Below are positions 42,862-51,095 of a DNA stretch of 64,000 nucleotides, piece by piece. Under the pieces are notes generated by a model. That model had not been told where the DNA came from, ran no database searches, and worked only from the letters and a program-made list of their open reading frames with translations. Each line of letters opens with the position of its first letter. Positions within the stretch are counted from its first letter, which is position 1. Origin of the DNA: Noviherbaspirillum humi (GTDB lineage: Bacteria; Pseudomonadota; Gammaproteobacteria; Burkholderiales; Burkholderiaceae_D); the NCBI RefSeq assembly GCF_900188095.1, contig NZ_FZOT01000003.1:62001-126000 (forward strand), in the 5' to 3' direction. The translations under genes and the position numbers were made by a program.

Positions 42862-44199
42862 ATGAAGATACACAGCGCCTTGCGGAAGCGCCGCGGCACG
42901 CCATGCCGCACGGATTCCATGCGGCCGCGATTTCGGCCCGGCCTCGCAAGGCATGCCGCCAGGCTTTGCTGCATTGCCGGCACCGCCTGGCTCGCCGGCT
43001 GCGGCAGCGGCGGGGACGATGCAACGCCGACTGGCCAGACCGGCACGACGGCCGCCACGCCTCAGCCGACCGCCGCGGCCCAGAATGCCGCCCTCATCGC
43101 CGCCGGGAAGGAGATCTTCCGCTTCGATACCTTCGGCGATGAAACCTTCTGGAGCGATACCCTGCGCATGCACGAGGTGATCCCCGCCGCCGTCGATCCG
43201 GCCACCGCGCTTTCGGTGGGCCTGAAGGTGGATGCGGATGCGCTGCCGGCGGCGGTGGTCGACGGCATCAGGAACGGCAGCGTCGGCCTCAAGCGTCCCG
43301 ACACCACCGTCACCCTGCTCAAGCTGAATGCGGTGGTGGGATTGCGCGGCAAAGTCGAAACCATCAATGGCAAGGACACGCTTACCCGGGTGGGCGTGAC
43401 CTGCGCGCTGTGCCACTCCACGGTGGACAATTCCTTCGCGCCGGGCATCGGCAAGCGGCTCGACGGCTGGGCCAACCGCGACCTCAACCCAGGCGCCATC
43501 ATCGCGCTCTCGCCGGCGCTGAGCGTCACGATGAAAGCGGTCTACAACTCCTGGGGCAAGGGAAAATACGATCCACGCTTCAACCTGGACGGCAAGAACG
43601 GCCCGCAGGTGATCCCGCCCGCTTACGGGCTGGCCAACGTCCACCGCATCACGTCGACCGGAGACGGCGAGGAGGTCGCCTATTGGAACCGGTACGTCGC
43701 CGTCACCCAGATGGGCGGGCACGGCAGCTTCGTCGAGCCGCGCACCGGCGTCAGCGTTACCAACGGCAGCGACGATCTGGTGTCGCTCAAGCTGCCGGCG
43801 CTGCAGGCTTACCAGCTCAGCCTGGCCTCGCCTGCGCCGCCGCCGGGAAGCTTCGACCCCTCGGCGGCGGAGCGCGGCAAGCTGATATTCAACGGCGCCG
43901 GACGCTGCGTGACCTGCCACAGCGGCCCGGATTTCACCGATGCGAATCTGCGCCTGCATCCGCCCTCGGAAGTGGTGAGCGAACCGGAGCCGAACGGCGC
44001 GCCGAGCTATGCGTCGCGCAGCGCGACCAGGCAGTACCGGACCGCGCCGCTGCGCGGCTTATGGCAGCATCCGCCCTACTTCCATAACGGCACGGCGCCG
44101 ACCCTGGAAGCGGTGGCGGAGACCTACAACAGCCGGCAGGAGCTGGGATTGACGCCGCAGGAAATCGCCGACCTCGCGCAATACCTGAAGTCGCTGTGA
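42862..44199 (+). CDS. Di-haem cytochrome c-type lipoprotein
   Basis: 445 residues. A basic leader and hydrophobic segment end in a lipobox (TAWLAGC), then a Gly/Thr-rich linker. Two haem-binding motifs are seen, CALCH (about 180-184) and CVTCH (about 349-353), so two c-type haems are expected; a His or Met sixth ligand cannot be assigned. The C-terminal part (RTAPLRGLWQHPPYFHNGTA) resembles the MauG/cytochrome-c-peroxidase-like end. Likely periplasmic electron transfer or peroxidase/oxidase chemistry. GGAGGGGTG precedes the ATG. Stands alone after the wrbA ruin. Confidence 0.88.
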   Translation: MKIHSALRKRRGTPCRTDSMRPRFRPGLARHAARLCCIAGTAWLAGCGSGGDDATPTGQTGTTAATPQPTAAAQNAALIAAGKEIFRFDTFGDETFWSDTLRMHEVIPAAVDPATALSVGLKVDADALPAAVVDGIRNGSVGLKRPDTTVTLLKLNAVVGLRGKVETINGKDTLTRVGVTCALCHSTVDNSFAPGIGKRLDGWANRDLNPGAIIALSPALSVTMKAVYNSWGKGKYDPRFNLDGKNGPQVIPPAYGLANVHRITSTGDGEEVAYWNRYVAVTQMGGHGSFVEPRTGVSVTNGSDDLVSLKLPALQAYQLSLASPAPPPGSFDPSAAERGKLIFNGAGRCVTCHSGPDFTDANLRLHPPSEVVSEPEPNGAPSYASRSATRQYRTAPLRGLWQHPPYFHNGTAPTLEAVAETYNSRQELGLTPQEIADLAQYLKSL

Positions 44200-44221
44200 A
44201 CGAGAGGGCGCACCGCCCGGA

Positions 44222-44836
44222 TCACATCGGCGGCTTGACGCCGTCCTTTTCCATCACCACGCGGCTGGCGGTGAGCTTGCCGGTCGCATCCTTCAGCGCC
44301 GAGATGAAGACCGTCAAGCCGGGCGCAGCGTCCTTGCCGGTGGCCGGCAGGAAGGTGACGACGGGAACATGCTCCGGCACGCGGATGGTCTGCTGCTTGC
44401 CGTGGTAGGCGACGTCGATGCTGCGGGCGGCGGTGGAAGAGACCGCCGCGGTGACGGTCGCATTGGTCATGCTGCTGTTGGGAAGCAGGTCCCAGTCGCG
44501 GTGTCCCTCGCCTGTTCCCCTCGCGGCTTCGGGAAAGACCAGCACCTCGATTGCCTCGATGCCGCCGCCGGCAAGCGGACGGCCTGCCACGCCCACATAG
44601 CTGTTGGGCTTGATGTCGGCAAACTGCAGCCCCTTGATGCTGGCATAGCCGGTCTTCTCGTTCGTCGCCAGCTTCACCGTTTCGTTCTCGCGGGAGCGCA
44701 CCGTCAGCATGCCCTCCTCCACTTTCTCGATGATGCCGCGCACGCGCACCGGGGTACCCGGGTTTTCCTGCGCCATCGCAGGGAACGACAACATCCATAG
44801 GGCCGAACAGGCGGCGAGTGCCAGGCGACGATTCAT
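44222..44836 (-). CDS. Exported protein with OB-fold-like (DUF5666-type) domain
   Basis: 204 residues from ATG 44836 (GGAGAC site). Signal peptide MNRRLALAACSALWMLSFPA cleaved near AMAQE. VRVRGIIEKVEEGMLTVRSR, then GYASIKGLQFADIKPNSYVG form a beta-rich OB-like pattern seen in secreted DUF5666-like proteins. The second half has further beta segments and no catalytic motif. Function unknown. Converges on the cytochrome gene; upstream lies the acyl-CoA dehydrogenase gene on the same strand, about 100 bases away. Confidence 0.75.
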   Translation of the reverse strand: MNRRLALAACSALWMLSFPAMAQENPGTPVRVRGIIEKVEEGMLTVRSRENETVKLATNEKTGYASIKGLQFADIKPNSYVGVAGRPLAGGGIEAIEVLVFPEAARGTGEGHRDWDLLPNSSMTNATVTAAVSSTAARSIDVAYHGKQQTIRVPEHVPVVTFLPATGKDAAPGLTVFISALKDATGKLTASRVVMEKDGVKPPM

Positions 44837-44933
44837 GTTTTTTGTCTCCGTGTCATGGGGGATGGGCACGCACCCCGACCGGAGTGCGCTCGGCCGACCA
44901 TAGCATAAATTGCTTTCGGGCAGCGGAGGCACG

Positions 44934-46112
44934 TCATGCCGCGGAGGGAACGGCGCGCAGAATCTCCTTGGCGATGGTGTTGCGCTGGATTTCGCTGGTG
45001 CCGGTGACGATGCGGTAGAGGCGCAGCCGGCGGAAGGCGAACTCGACCGGATGGTTCTTGGTGACGCCGACATTGCCGTGTATCTGCATCGCCTTGTCGG
45101 CAATCTCGAAGCAGCGCTCGGAGACGAAGAGCTTGCACATCGAGGCTTCCTTGCGCACGTCGTGGCCGGCATCGGCGCGCGCGGCGGCGGCGGCCACCAT
45201 GCTTTCGCAGGCGAACAAGGCGGTGGCCATGTCGGCCAGCATGTGCTGGATCGCCTGGAAGCGCGCGATCGGGCCGCCGAACTGCTGGCGCGTCTGCGCA
45301 TACTCGACCGCGCTCTGGTAGGCATGGCGCGCCAGGCCGATCATGGTCGGGCAGTGCAGCAGGCGGTTGACGCTGACGCGGTCCATCGCGATCCTGAAGC
45401 CGGCGCCTTCGCGTCCGATCAGGTTCGCCGCCGGCACGCGCACCTCGCGCATGTCGATGTCGGCATCGACGTGCTGGCCGGTCATCGGCAGATAATCGCA
45501 GGACAGTGTGACGCCCGGCGCGTCCAGGTCCACCAGGATGGCGGAAATGCCTTCGGCGCCGAGCGCCGGATCGGTCACGCACATGACGATGGCGAAATCC
45601 GCGAAGGCGGAGGCGGTGATGTAATGCTTGCGGCCGGTGATGACGTAATGATCGCCGTCGCGCACCGCCCGGGTCTGCATGCTGGCCACGTCCGAGCCGG
45701 AACCGGCTTCGGTCATGGCGAAGCAGGCGCCCTTCTCGCCCCGGATGCAGGGCAGGATGTAGTTCTCGACCTGGTAGGGCGTGGCGTACTTCACCAGATT
45801 GCCGATGCGCGACGGGCCGCCCCAATCGCCCAGCACATGCGGGAACAGCACCGCGCCGGACGCGGCGACGTCTTCCTTGAGCAGGCACAGCTCGCTCACG
45901 CTCAGGTTCTGTCCGCCGAGCTCCTTCGGCAGCTGCAGGCCGTACAGGCCGAGTTCGCGCGAGCGCTGCCAGAGGGAGCGGATCTGCGCCTTCGGCAGCC
46001 GGTCCTCATAGCCGATCCGGTGCTCTCTTTCGAAGGGGATGAGCTCCTGGCGCAGGTAATCCTGCAGGCGCTGGCGCAGCGCGTCGAATTCGGGGCGGAC
46101 GGTAGGGTTCAT
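44934..46112 (-). CDS. Acyl-CoA dehydrogenase
   Basis: 392 residues from ATG 46112 (an earlier ATG at 46181 is possible). Flavin and substrate motifs: CFAMTEAGSGSDVASMQTRA, YVITGRKHYIT, RQQFGGPIARFQAIQHMLAD, MQIHGNVGVTKNHPVEF and a C-terminal YRIVTGTSEIQRNTIAKEIL. The catalytic base Glu position is not certain by eye. Oxidises an acyl-CoA to enoyl-CoA, passing electrons to ETF. Divergent from a LysR gene which likely controls it, and part of a neighbourhood with a Bug protein and an acyl-CoA ligase. Confidence 0.93.
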   Translation of the reverse strand: MNPTVRPEFDALRQRLQDYLRQELIPFEREHRIGYEDRLPKAQIRSLWQRSRELGLYGLQLPKELGGQNLSVSELCLLKEDVAASGAVLFPHVLGDWGGPSRIGNLVKYATPYQVENYILPCIRGEKGACFAMTEAGSGSDVASMQTRAVRDGDHYVITGRKHYITASAFADFAIVMCVTDPALGAEGISAILVDLDAPGVTLSCDYLPMTGQHVDADIDMREVRVPAANLIGREGAGFRIAMDRVSVNRLLHCPTMIGLARHAYQSAVEYAQTRQQFGGPIARFQAIQHMLADMATALFACESMVAAAAARADAGHDVRKEASMCKLFVSERCFEIADKAMQIHGNVGVTKNHPVEFAFRRLRLYRIVTGTSEIQRNTIAKEILRAVPSAA

Positions 46113-46208
46113 GGCAGGGCTCGCTTCGCTGGGTTCATCGGCAGGGACGCCATGCGTGATGGCGGCCATTGATGACACCATGTTGACATCGTCGGAGAGC
46201 GGATGCGA

Positions 46209-46234
46209 TTATCGAAGCCACCTTTCCAATAACG
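46209..46234. promoter_or_regulatory. Half-sites shared with the 48.3-kb LysR box
   Basis: TTATCG (46209-46214) and ATAACG (46229-46234) lie in inverted order 13-38 bases before the LysR start codon. The same hexamers form the strong inverted repeat at 48307-48325, suggesting one regulator for both promoters. Confidence 0.45.
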
Positions 46235-46246
46235 CTCCGGAATCAG

Positions 46247-47137
46247 ATGCGACTCGAAGACCTGGATTATTTCCTGGCGGTGGCGGCCAGCGGCCATGTG
46301 GGTCGCGCCTCGGAAACCGTCGGCGCGACCCAGCCGGCGCTGACCAAGGGCATCCAGCGCCTGGAACGGGAACTGCAGATCCAGCTGTTCGAGCGCACCG
46401 CCAAGGGCATGACCCTGACCGTCCCGGGGCAAGCCTTCTACGAACGCCTGCGGGCCGCCCGCCTCGGCATCGATGAAGCGGTGAAGGAAGCCAATGACCT
46501 GCATCTCGGCAAGGTTGGGCTCATCCGCGCCGGCATTTCCCCCAACTACGCCGAGGGCCTGTTCGGCGATGCCTGCGCCAGCCTGCTGCGGCAGCGCCCG
46601 GCGGCGCGCATCCAGGTCACGGTGGGCCTCAACGACAAGCTGTTCGCTGCGCTGCGCCAGGGCGACCTCGACTTCTGCCTGAGCGCCCTGCCGCGCGGCG
46701 AACAGAACGAGTTCGACCAGCGGCCGCTGTTCAACGACCATCTGCATGTGGTGGCGCGGGAAGATCATCCGCTATTCCGGGCGCATGGATTGCGCTTCGA
46801 CGGCCTGGGACGGGAATCGTGGATTTTGCCGGGGCCGCAGGTCATGGCGCGCCGCGCGGTCGAAGCCAGCTTCGCCGAGCGCGGCCTGCCGCCGCCGAAC
46901 GTGGTGATCGAATCCAACTCCTCGATCGCCTCGCTCATGAATGTGGTGAAGAACACCAACCTGCTCGGCATCACCGGCGAAATGACGCTGAAGCAGGCCT
47001 TCGGCGCTGGCTTGAGGATGCTGGAGCTGGAAGGCGCGATGTGGCCGCGCACCGTCGGCATCATTACGCGCCGCAATGCCTACCTGTCGCCGCTGACGAA
47101 GCGGTTCATCGAACTGCTGGAGACGGCGGCGAAGTAA
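46247..47137 (+). CDS. LysR-family transcriptional regulator
   Basis: 296 residues. Helix-turn-helix YFLAVAASGHVGRASETVGA then TQPALTKGIQRLERELQIQL, followed by a full effector domain. Divergent from the acyl-CoA dehydrogenase gene. Its own upstream region has TTATCG/ATAACG half-sites like those between the Bug and acyl-CoA ligase genes at 48.3 kb, so it probably controls dehydrogenase, Bug and ligase together. Effector presumably the acid or its CoA ester. Confidence 0.93.
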   Translation: MRLEDLDYFLAVAASGHVGRASETVGATQPALTKGIQRLERELQIQLFERTAKGMTLTVPGQAFYERLRAARLGIDEAVKEANDLHLGKVGLIRAGISPNYAEGLFGDACASLLRQRPAARIQVTVGLNDKLFAALRQGDLDFCLSALPRGEQNEFDQRPLFNDHLHVVAREDHPLFRAHGLRFDGLGRESWILPGPQVMARRAVEASFAERGLPPPNVVIESNSSIASLMNVVKNTNLLGITGEMTLKQAFGAGLRMLELEGAMWPRTVGIITRRNAYLSPLTKRFIELLETAAK

Positions 47138-47194
47138 AGCAAGCTTTTTCCCGCATGGGCTGCAGCCGGCATGCGCCGGTGTCGCTTGACGCGA

Positions 47195-47225
47195 GCCCGC
47201 AAGCGGGCGGCAGGCGAACCTGCCG
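47195..47225. terminator. Twin hairpins between convergent genes
   Basis: GCCCGC-AA-GCGGGC (47195-47208) is followed at once by CGGCAGG-CGAA-CCTGCCG (47208-47225), the second with a tetraloop. They lie between the ends of the LysR and Bug genes facing each other. No T-run; probably a shared 3'-end structure. Confidence 0.45.
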
Positions 47226-47254
47226 ATGCCGCGCCGGCCTCACGCCGCCCCTTC

Positions 47255-48232
47255 TCACTCTGCCGTGATCTTGTTTTCCTTCACCACTTTCAGGAAAGCC
47301 TGGCTCTCGGCCTGCAGCATCGTTCCCATCTGCTCGGGCGAACTCGGCTCGATGCGGAAGGCCATCGCCTCCAGCTTGGCGCGCGAGGCCGCGTCGTTGA
47401 AGAAGGCCTGAACCACGCCGTTCCAGCGCTTCACCACCTCCGGCGGCAGCTTCTTCGGTCCGGCCAGCGCCATCCAGCTGCCGGTGTCGAGCGCCGGATA
47501 GCCCAGCTCCGCCAGGGAAGGCACATCCGGCAGGGCCGGCGATCGCGTCTTGCTCGTCACCGCCAGCGGCCGCATCCGCCCGGCCTTGATGAATTCCTGC
47601 GCGGGCGCGAGGGCGACGATGCCGGCATTGATCTGGCCGGCGGCGAGGTCGGTCAGCATGTTGGCGCCGCCCTTGTAGGGAACATGCATGGCGTTCAAGC
47701 CGAACTGGGTCTTGATCATCTCGAAGGTGAGGTGCATGGAGGTGCCGATGCCGGGGCTGCCGTAGCTGATGCCGTTGGGCGCGCGCCTGGCGTAGGCCAC
47801 CAGCTCGGGGAAGGTCTTGACCGGCAGGCTGGCATTGACCAGCACCACATGCGGCGATACCGTCACCCGCGAGATCGGCGTGAAGTCGCTGACGACGTCG
47901 AAGCCCGGCTTGGCATACAGGGCATTGGCCGCCGCATGGTTGCCGCCGAGCGCCAGCAGGGTGTAGCCGTCGGCCGGAGAATTGGCCACGCGCGCCGCGC
48001 CGATGTTGCCGCCGCCGCCCGGCACGTTCTCGATGATCACCGGCTGCGCCAGCTCCCTGGCAGCGAACTGGCCGAGCATGCGCGCGGCGATGTCGAACTG
48101 GCCGCCTGCCGAGAACGGCACCACGATTCTCACCGGCTTGTCCGGATACTTCTCCGCGCCGTGGGCAAGCGCGGCGGCCCCTGCGATGGCCGCGACGGCA
48201 AATCCCCGGCCCAGTGTTTTCAACAGCGTCAT
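47255..48232 (-). CDS. Bug-family (TTT) periplasmic solute-binding protein
   Basis: 325 residues from ATG 48232 with a strong GAGGAGA site. Signal peptide MTLLKTLGRGFAVAAIAGAA to AHGAE, then YPDKPVRIVVPFSAGGQFDI, ENVPGGGGNIGAA and VPYKGGANMLTDL. Divergent from an acyl-CoA ligase gene, with LysR-type half-sites between, so the bound acid is probably the ligase substrate: capture, import, then CoA activation (inference). Confidence 0.93.
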   Translation of the reverse strand: MTLLKTLGRGFAVAAIAGAAALAHGAEKYPDKPVRIVVPFSAGGQFDIAARMLGQFAARELAQPVIIENVPGGGGNIGAARVANSPADGYTLLALGGNHAAANALYAKPGFDVVSDFTPISRVTVSPHVVLVNASLPVKTFPELVAYARRAPNGISYGSPGIGTSMHLTFEMIKTQFGLNAMHVPYKGGANMLTDLAAGQINAGIVALAPAQEFIKAGRMRPLAVTSKTRSPALPDVPSLAELGYPALDTGSWMALAGPKKLPPEVVKRWNGVVQAFFNDAASRAKLEAMAFRIEPSSPEQMGTMLQAESQAFLKVVKENKITAE

Positions 48233-48306
48233 GGTGGTCTCCTCGCATTGTATGGGCGTATTGTCGGCGCAGGCGGCCGCCTGCGCCATTCCCGGCGTGT
48301 GCCGCT

Positions 48307-48325
48307 CGATAACGCTGGGTTATCG
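48307..48325. promoter_or_regulatory. LysR-type box (T-N11-A) in the Bug/ligase divergent promoter
   Basis: CGATAAC (48307-48313), five bases, GTTATCG (48319-48325): a perfect inverted repeat containing T-N11-A, the classic LysR-box form. Further GTTATCG (48355), CTTATCG (48376) and TGATAACG (48417) half-sites follow toward the ligase gene. Confidence 0.7.
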
Positions 48326-48437
48326 TCGCCTGCCTTCATGCACCATTCCGCACCGTTATCGATTTCACGGCCGCGCTTATCGGCCGCGCCCGGCCCGGAT
48401 TCTAAGATGGGCTCACTGATAACGAGGAGGAAACACC

Positions 48438-50009
48438 ATGAATCAAGGCCGCTTCATCACCCGCAATGCCCGCTATTGGCCGGACCGGCCCGCCACCCTG
48501 TTCAAGGATCAGGCGATTACCTTCCGCGAACTGGACGAGCGCTCCAGCCGCCTGGCCAATGCGCTACTGGCGCTCGGCGCGCGCAAGGGCGACCGTATCG
48601 CCGTGCAATCCTGGAACCGGCCCGAGCTGATCGAACTGGAATGCGCGCTGTACAAGGCCGGCCTGGTGAAGGTGGCCCTCAATGCCCGCCTGTCGCCGGC
48701 GGAAGTGCGGGAAACCATTGCCAATGCGGAGCCGGTCATCATGCTGGCGGGCCCGGGCCATGGCGAACCGGTGTCGGCCTTGCGCGCCGACCTGGCGGCC
48801 GCCGGCGTCATGCATTTCATCGGCTTCGGCGGCTTCGGCGGCGACTGCGACGGCTTTCTTTCCTACGAAGAACTGCTGCGCCAAGCCCCTCCCGAGAGTC
48901 CGGATACCGAGATGCAATCGTCCGACCTCGCCGTGCTGCATTACACCTCCGGTTCCACCGGCAAGCTGAAGGCCGCGATGCAGACCGTCGGCAACCGCAT
49001 GGCTTCGCTGCGCAAGGTGGTGATGGGACGCCTGCGCGCCGGCCCCGGCGACGTGCTGGCGCTGGCCGGCCCGATCACCCATGCCAGCGGCATGTTCATC
49101 CAGCCCTTCCTGTTCCAGGGCGGCACCATCCTCCTGCATGAGCGCTTCGAGCCCGAGGCCTTCCTCGCCTCCATCGAGAAGCACCGGGTCACCGCCTGCT
49201 TCCTGGTGCCCACCATGATCAACATGATCGTCGCCCACCCCAAAGCGAAGGCGTACGACCTCGGCTCGCTGAAGCAGGTGACCTACGGCTCGGCGCCGAT
49301 GTCGCCGGCGCGCATCAAGGAAGCGTGGGAGGTGTTCGGCCCGGTGCTGTCGCAAGGCTACGGCGCCGGGGAAACCACCGGTGGGCTGGTGGCGCTGACC
49401 ACCGAGGATCATCGCGAGGCGATCGACAGCGGGCGCATCGACATGCTGGCTTCCTGCGGCCGCATCTTCAGCGAATCGGAACTGCGCCTGGTGGACGACG
49501 ACGGCAAGGAAGTCGCCCAGGGCGAGGTCGGCGAGATCGTCATCCGCGGCCCCGACATCTTCGCCGGCTACTGGCGCGAGCCGGGGCTGACGGCGGCAGC
49601 GATCAAGGATGGCTGGCTGCACACCGGCGACCTGGCGAAAATGGATCCGCGCGGCTATATCTACATCGTCGACCGCAAGAAGGACATGGTGATCTCCGGC
49701 GGCTTCAACGTGTATCCCACCGAAGTGGAGCAGGCGCTGTACCTGCATCCGGCGGTGTATGAAGTCTGCGTGGTCGGCGTGCCGCATGCCACCTGGGGCG
49801 AGGCGATCAAGGCGGTGGTGGTGCTGCGCCCCGGCCATCAGGCGACGGAGTCGGAACTGATCGAGCATTGCCGCGCCTACCTGGCCGACTTCAAAAAGCC
49901 GCGCTCGGTCGACTTCGTCGCCGAGTTGCCGAAGAACGGCAACGGCAAGCTCTCGCGCAAGGACGTGAAGGAGCGCTACTGGAGCGGACAGGAGCGGCGG
50001 GTGGCCTGA
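48438..50009 (+). CDS. AMP-dependent acyl-CoA synthetase/ligase
   Basis: 523 residues of the ANL superfamily. The phosphate loop is HYTSGSTGKLKA, slightly unusual in having LKA where PKG is normal; the adenine motif is YGAGETTGG, then GWLHTGDLAKMD and DRKKDMVISGGFNVYPTEVE (hinge), and a C-terminal Lys in KNGNGKLSRKD for adenylation. Activates a carboxylic acid (fatty, aromatic or other) to its CoA thioester with ATP. GAGGAGG precedes the ATG. Divergent from a Bug gene and followed by a dehalogenase-type hydrolase gene. Confidence 0.92.
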   Translation: MNQGRFITRNARYWPDRPATLFKDQAITFRELDERSSRLANALLALGARKGDRIAVQSWNRPELIELECALYKAGLVKVALNARLSPAEVRETIANAEPVIMLAGPGHGEPVSALRADLAAAGVMHFIGFGGFGGDCDGFLSYEELLRQAPPESPDTEMQSSDLAVLHYTSGSTGKLKAAMQTVGNRMASLRKVVMGRLRAGPGDVLALAGPITHASGMFIQPFLFQGGTILLHERFEPEAFLASIEKHRVTACFLVPTMINMIVAHPKAKAYDLGSLKQVTYGSAPMSPARIKEAWEVFGPVLSQGYGAGETTGGLVALTTEDHREAIDSGRIDMLASCGRIFSESELRLVDDDGKEVAQGEVGEIVIRGPDIFAGYWREPGLTAAAIKDGWLHTGDLAKMDPRGYIYIVDRKKDMVISGGFNVYPTEVEQALYLHPAVYEVCVVGVPHATWGEAIKAVVVLRPGHQATESELIEHCRAYLADFKKPRSVDFVAELPKNGNGKLSRKDVKERYWSGQERRVA

Positions 50010-50103
50010 GCGCGCCGGCGCATCTGCGGCGGGGCCGTGAGAAAATGCCGGCGGCATCAGCGGTCTTGCTGCGCCGAACCCTTCATGCATGGATGAGTTA
50101 CAG

Positions 50104-51000
50104 ATGATTGAGCCGCTTTTTCCGGGATTCCGCACCGTTCGCACCGACGTCGACAAGGACGTGACCATCCACGCCATTCTGGGCGGCGGCGGGCCGCCGC
50201 TGCTGCTCTTGCACGGGCACCCGCAAACCCATGCGATCTGGCACAAGGTAGCGCCCGCCCTCAGCGAGCGCTTCACCGTCGTCGCCTGCGACCTTCGCGG
50301 CTATGGCGACTCCTCCAAGCCGCAAGGCGCCGGGGATCACGCCAATTACAGCAAGCGGGTGATGGCCGATGACATGCTGGCGGTGATGCGCAAGCTCGGC
50401 TTCGACCGCTTCAGCGTGATGGCGCACGACCGCGGCGCCCGGGTCGCGCATCGGCTGGCGGCGGATCATCCGGGTGCCGTCGAGCGCCTGGTGCTGCTCG
50501 ACATCGCACCCACCCTGGCGATGTACGAGCAGACCGGCGAGGCCTTCGCCCGCGCCTACTGGCACTGGTTCTTCCTGATTCAGCCGGCCCCCTTGCCGGA
50601 ACGCCTGATCGAAGCCGATGCGGCCGCCTATGTGCGGGACGTGATGGGCCGGCGCAGCGCAGGCCTCGCGCCCTTCGACCCGCGCGCGCTCGCCGAATAC
50701 ACACGCTGCCTCGCCCTGCCGGGCGCGGCGCACGGCATCTGCGAGGATTACCGAGCCTCAGCCTCGATCGACCTCGAGCACGACCGCGCCGACCGCGAAT
50801 CCGCCCGCCCGCTGGAGATGCCGCTGCTGGCTCTGTGGGGCGAGCAGGGCGTGGTGCACCGCTGCTTCGAACCGCTGAAGGAATGGCGCAAGCTGGCCAG
50901 CCGGGTCGAAGGCGAGCCGCTGCCCTGCGGCCACTACATCGCCGAGGAAGCGCCCGAGGCCTTGCTGGCCAGGGCACTGCCTTTCCTCGCCGGCACCTGA
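50104..51000 (+). CDS. Alpha/beta hydrolase of the haloacetate (fluoroacetate) dehalogenase type
   Basis: 298 residues from ATG 50104, which has GGATGAG upstream (50089 is the other option). Residues known for fluoroacetate dehalogenase are all present: HGHPQTHAIW (37-46), nucleophile Asp109 with Arg110 and Arg113 in AHDRGARV, Asp133 in LLDIAPT, His154-Trp155 in AYWHWFFL (halide pocket), Tyr216 in CEDYRA and His277 in CGHYIAEE. Expected to hydrolyse a haloacetate to glycolate plus halide; other esters or epoxides are possible. Follows the acyl-CoA ligase by 94 bases. Confidence 0.88.
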   Translation: MIEPLFPGFRTVRTDVDKDVTIHAILGGGGPPLLLLHGHPQTHAIWHKVAPALSERFTVVACDLRGYGDSSKPQGAGDHANYSKRVMADDMLAVMRKLGFDRFSVMAHDRGARVAHRLAADHPGAVERLVLLDIAPTLAMYEQTGEAFARAYWHWFFLIQPAPLPERLIEADAAAYVRDVMGRRSAGLAPFDPRALAEYTRCLALPGAAHGICEDYRASASIDLEHDRADRESARPLEMPLLALWGEQGVVHRCFEPLKEWRKLASRVEGEPLPCGHYIAEEAPEALLARALPFLAGT

Positions 51001-51095
51001 CGCCGGGAAAGTGAACGCAAGCGGGAATCAGCTGGCAAGACTGAGCGGCTCCCGCGCCAGGCGCGGCGCATCGATAGCGCTGTCGACCGGACCCG

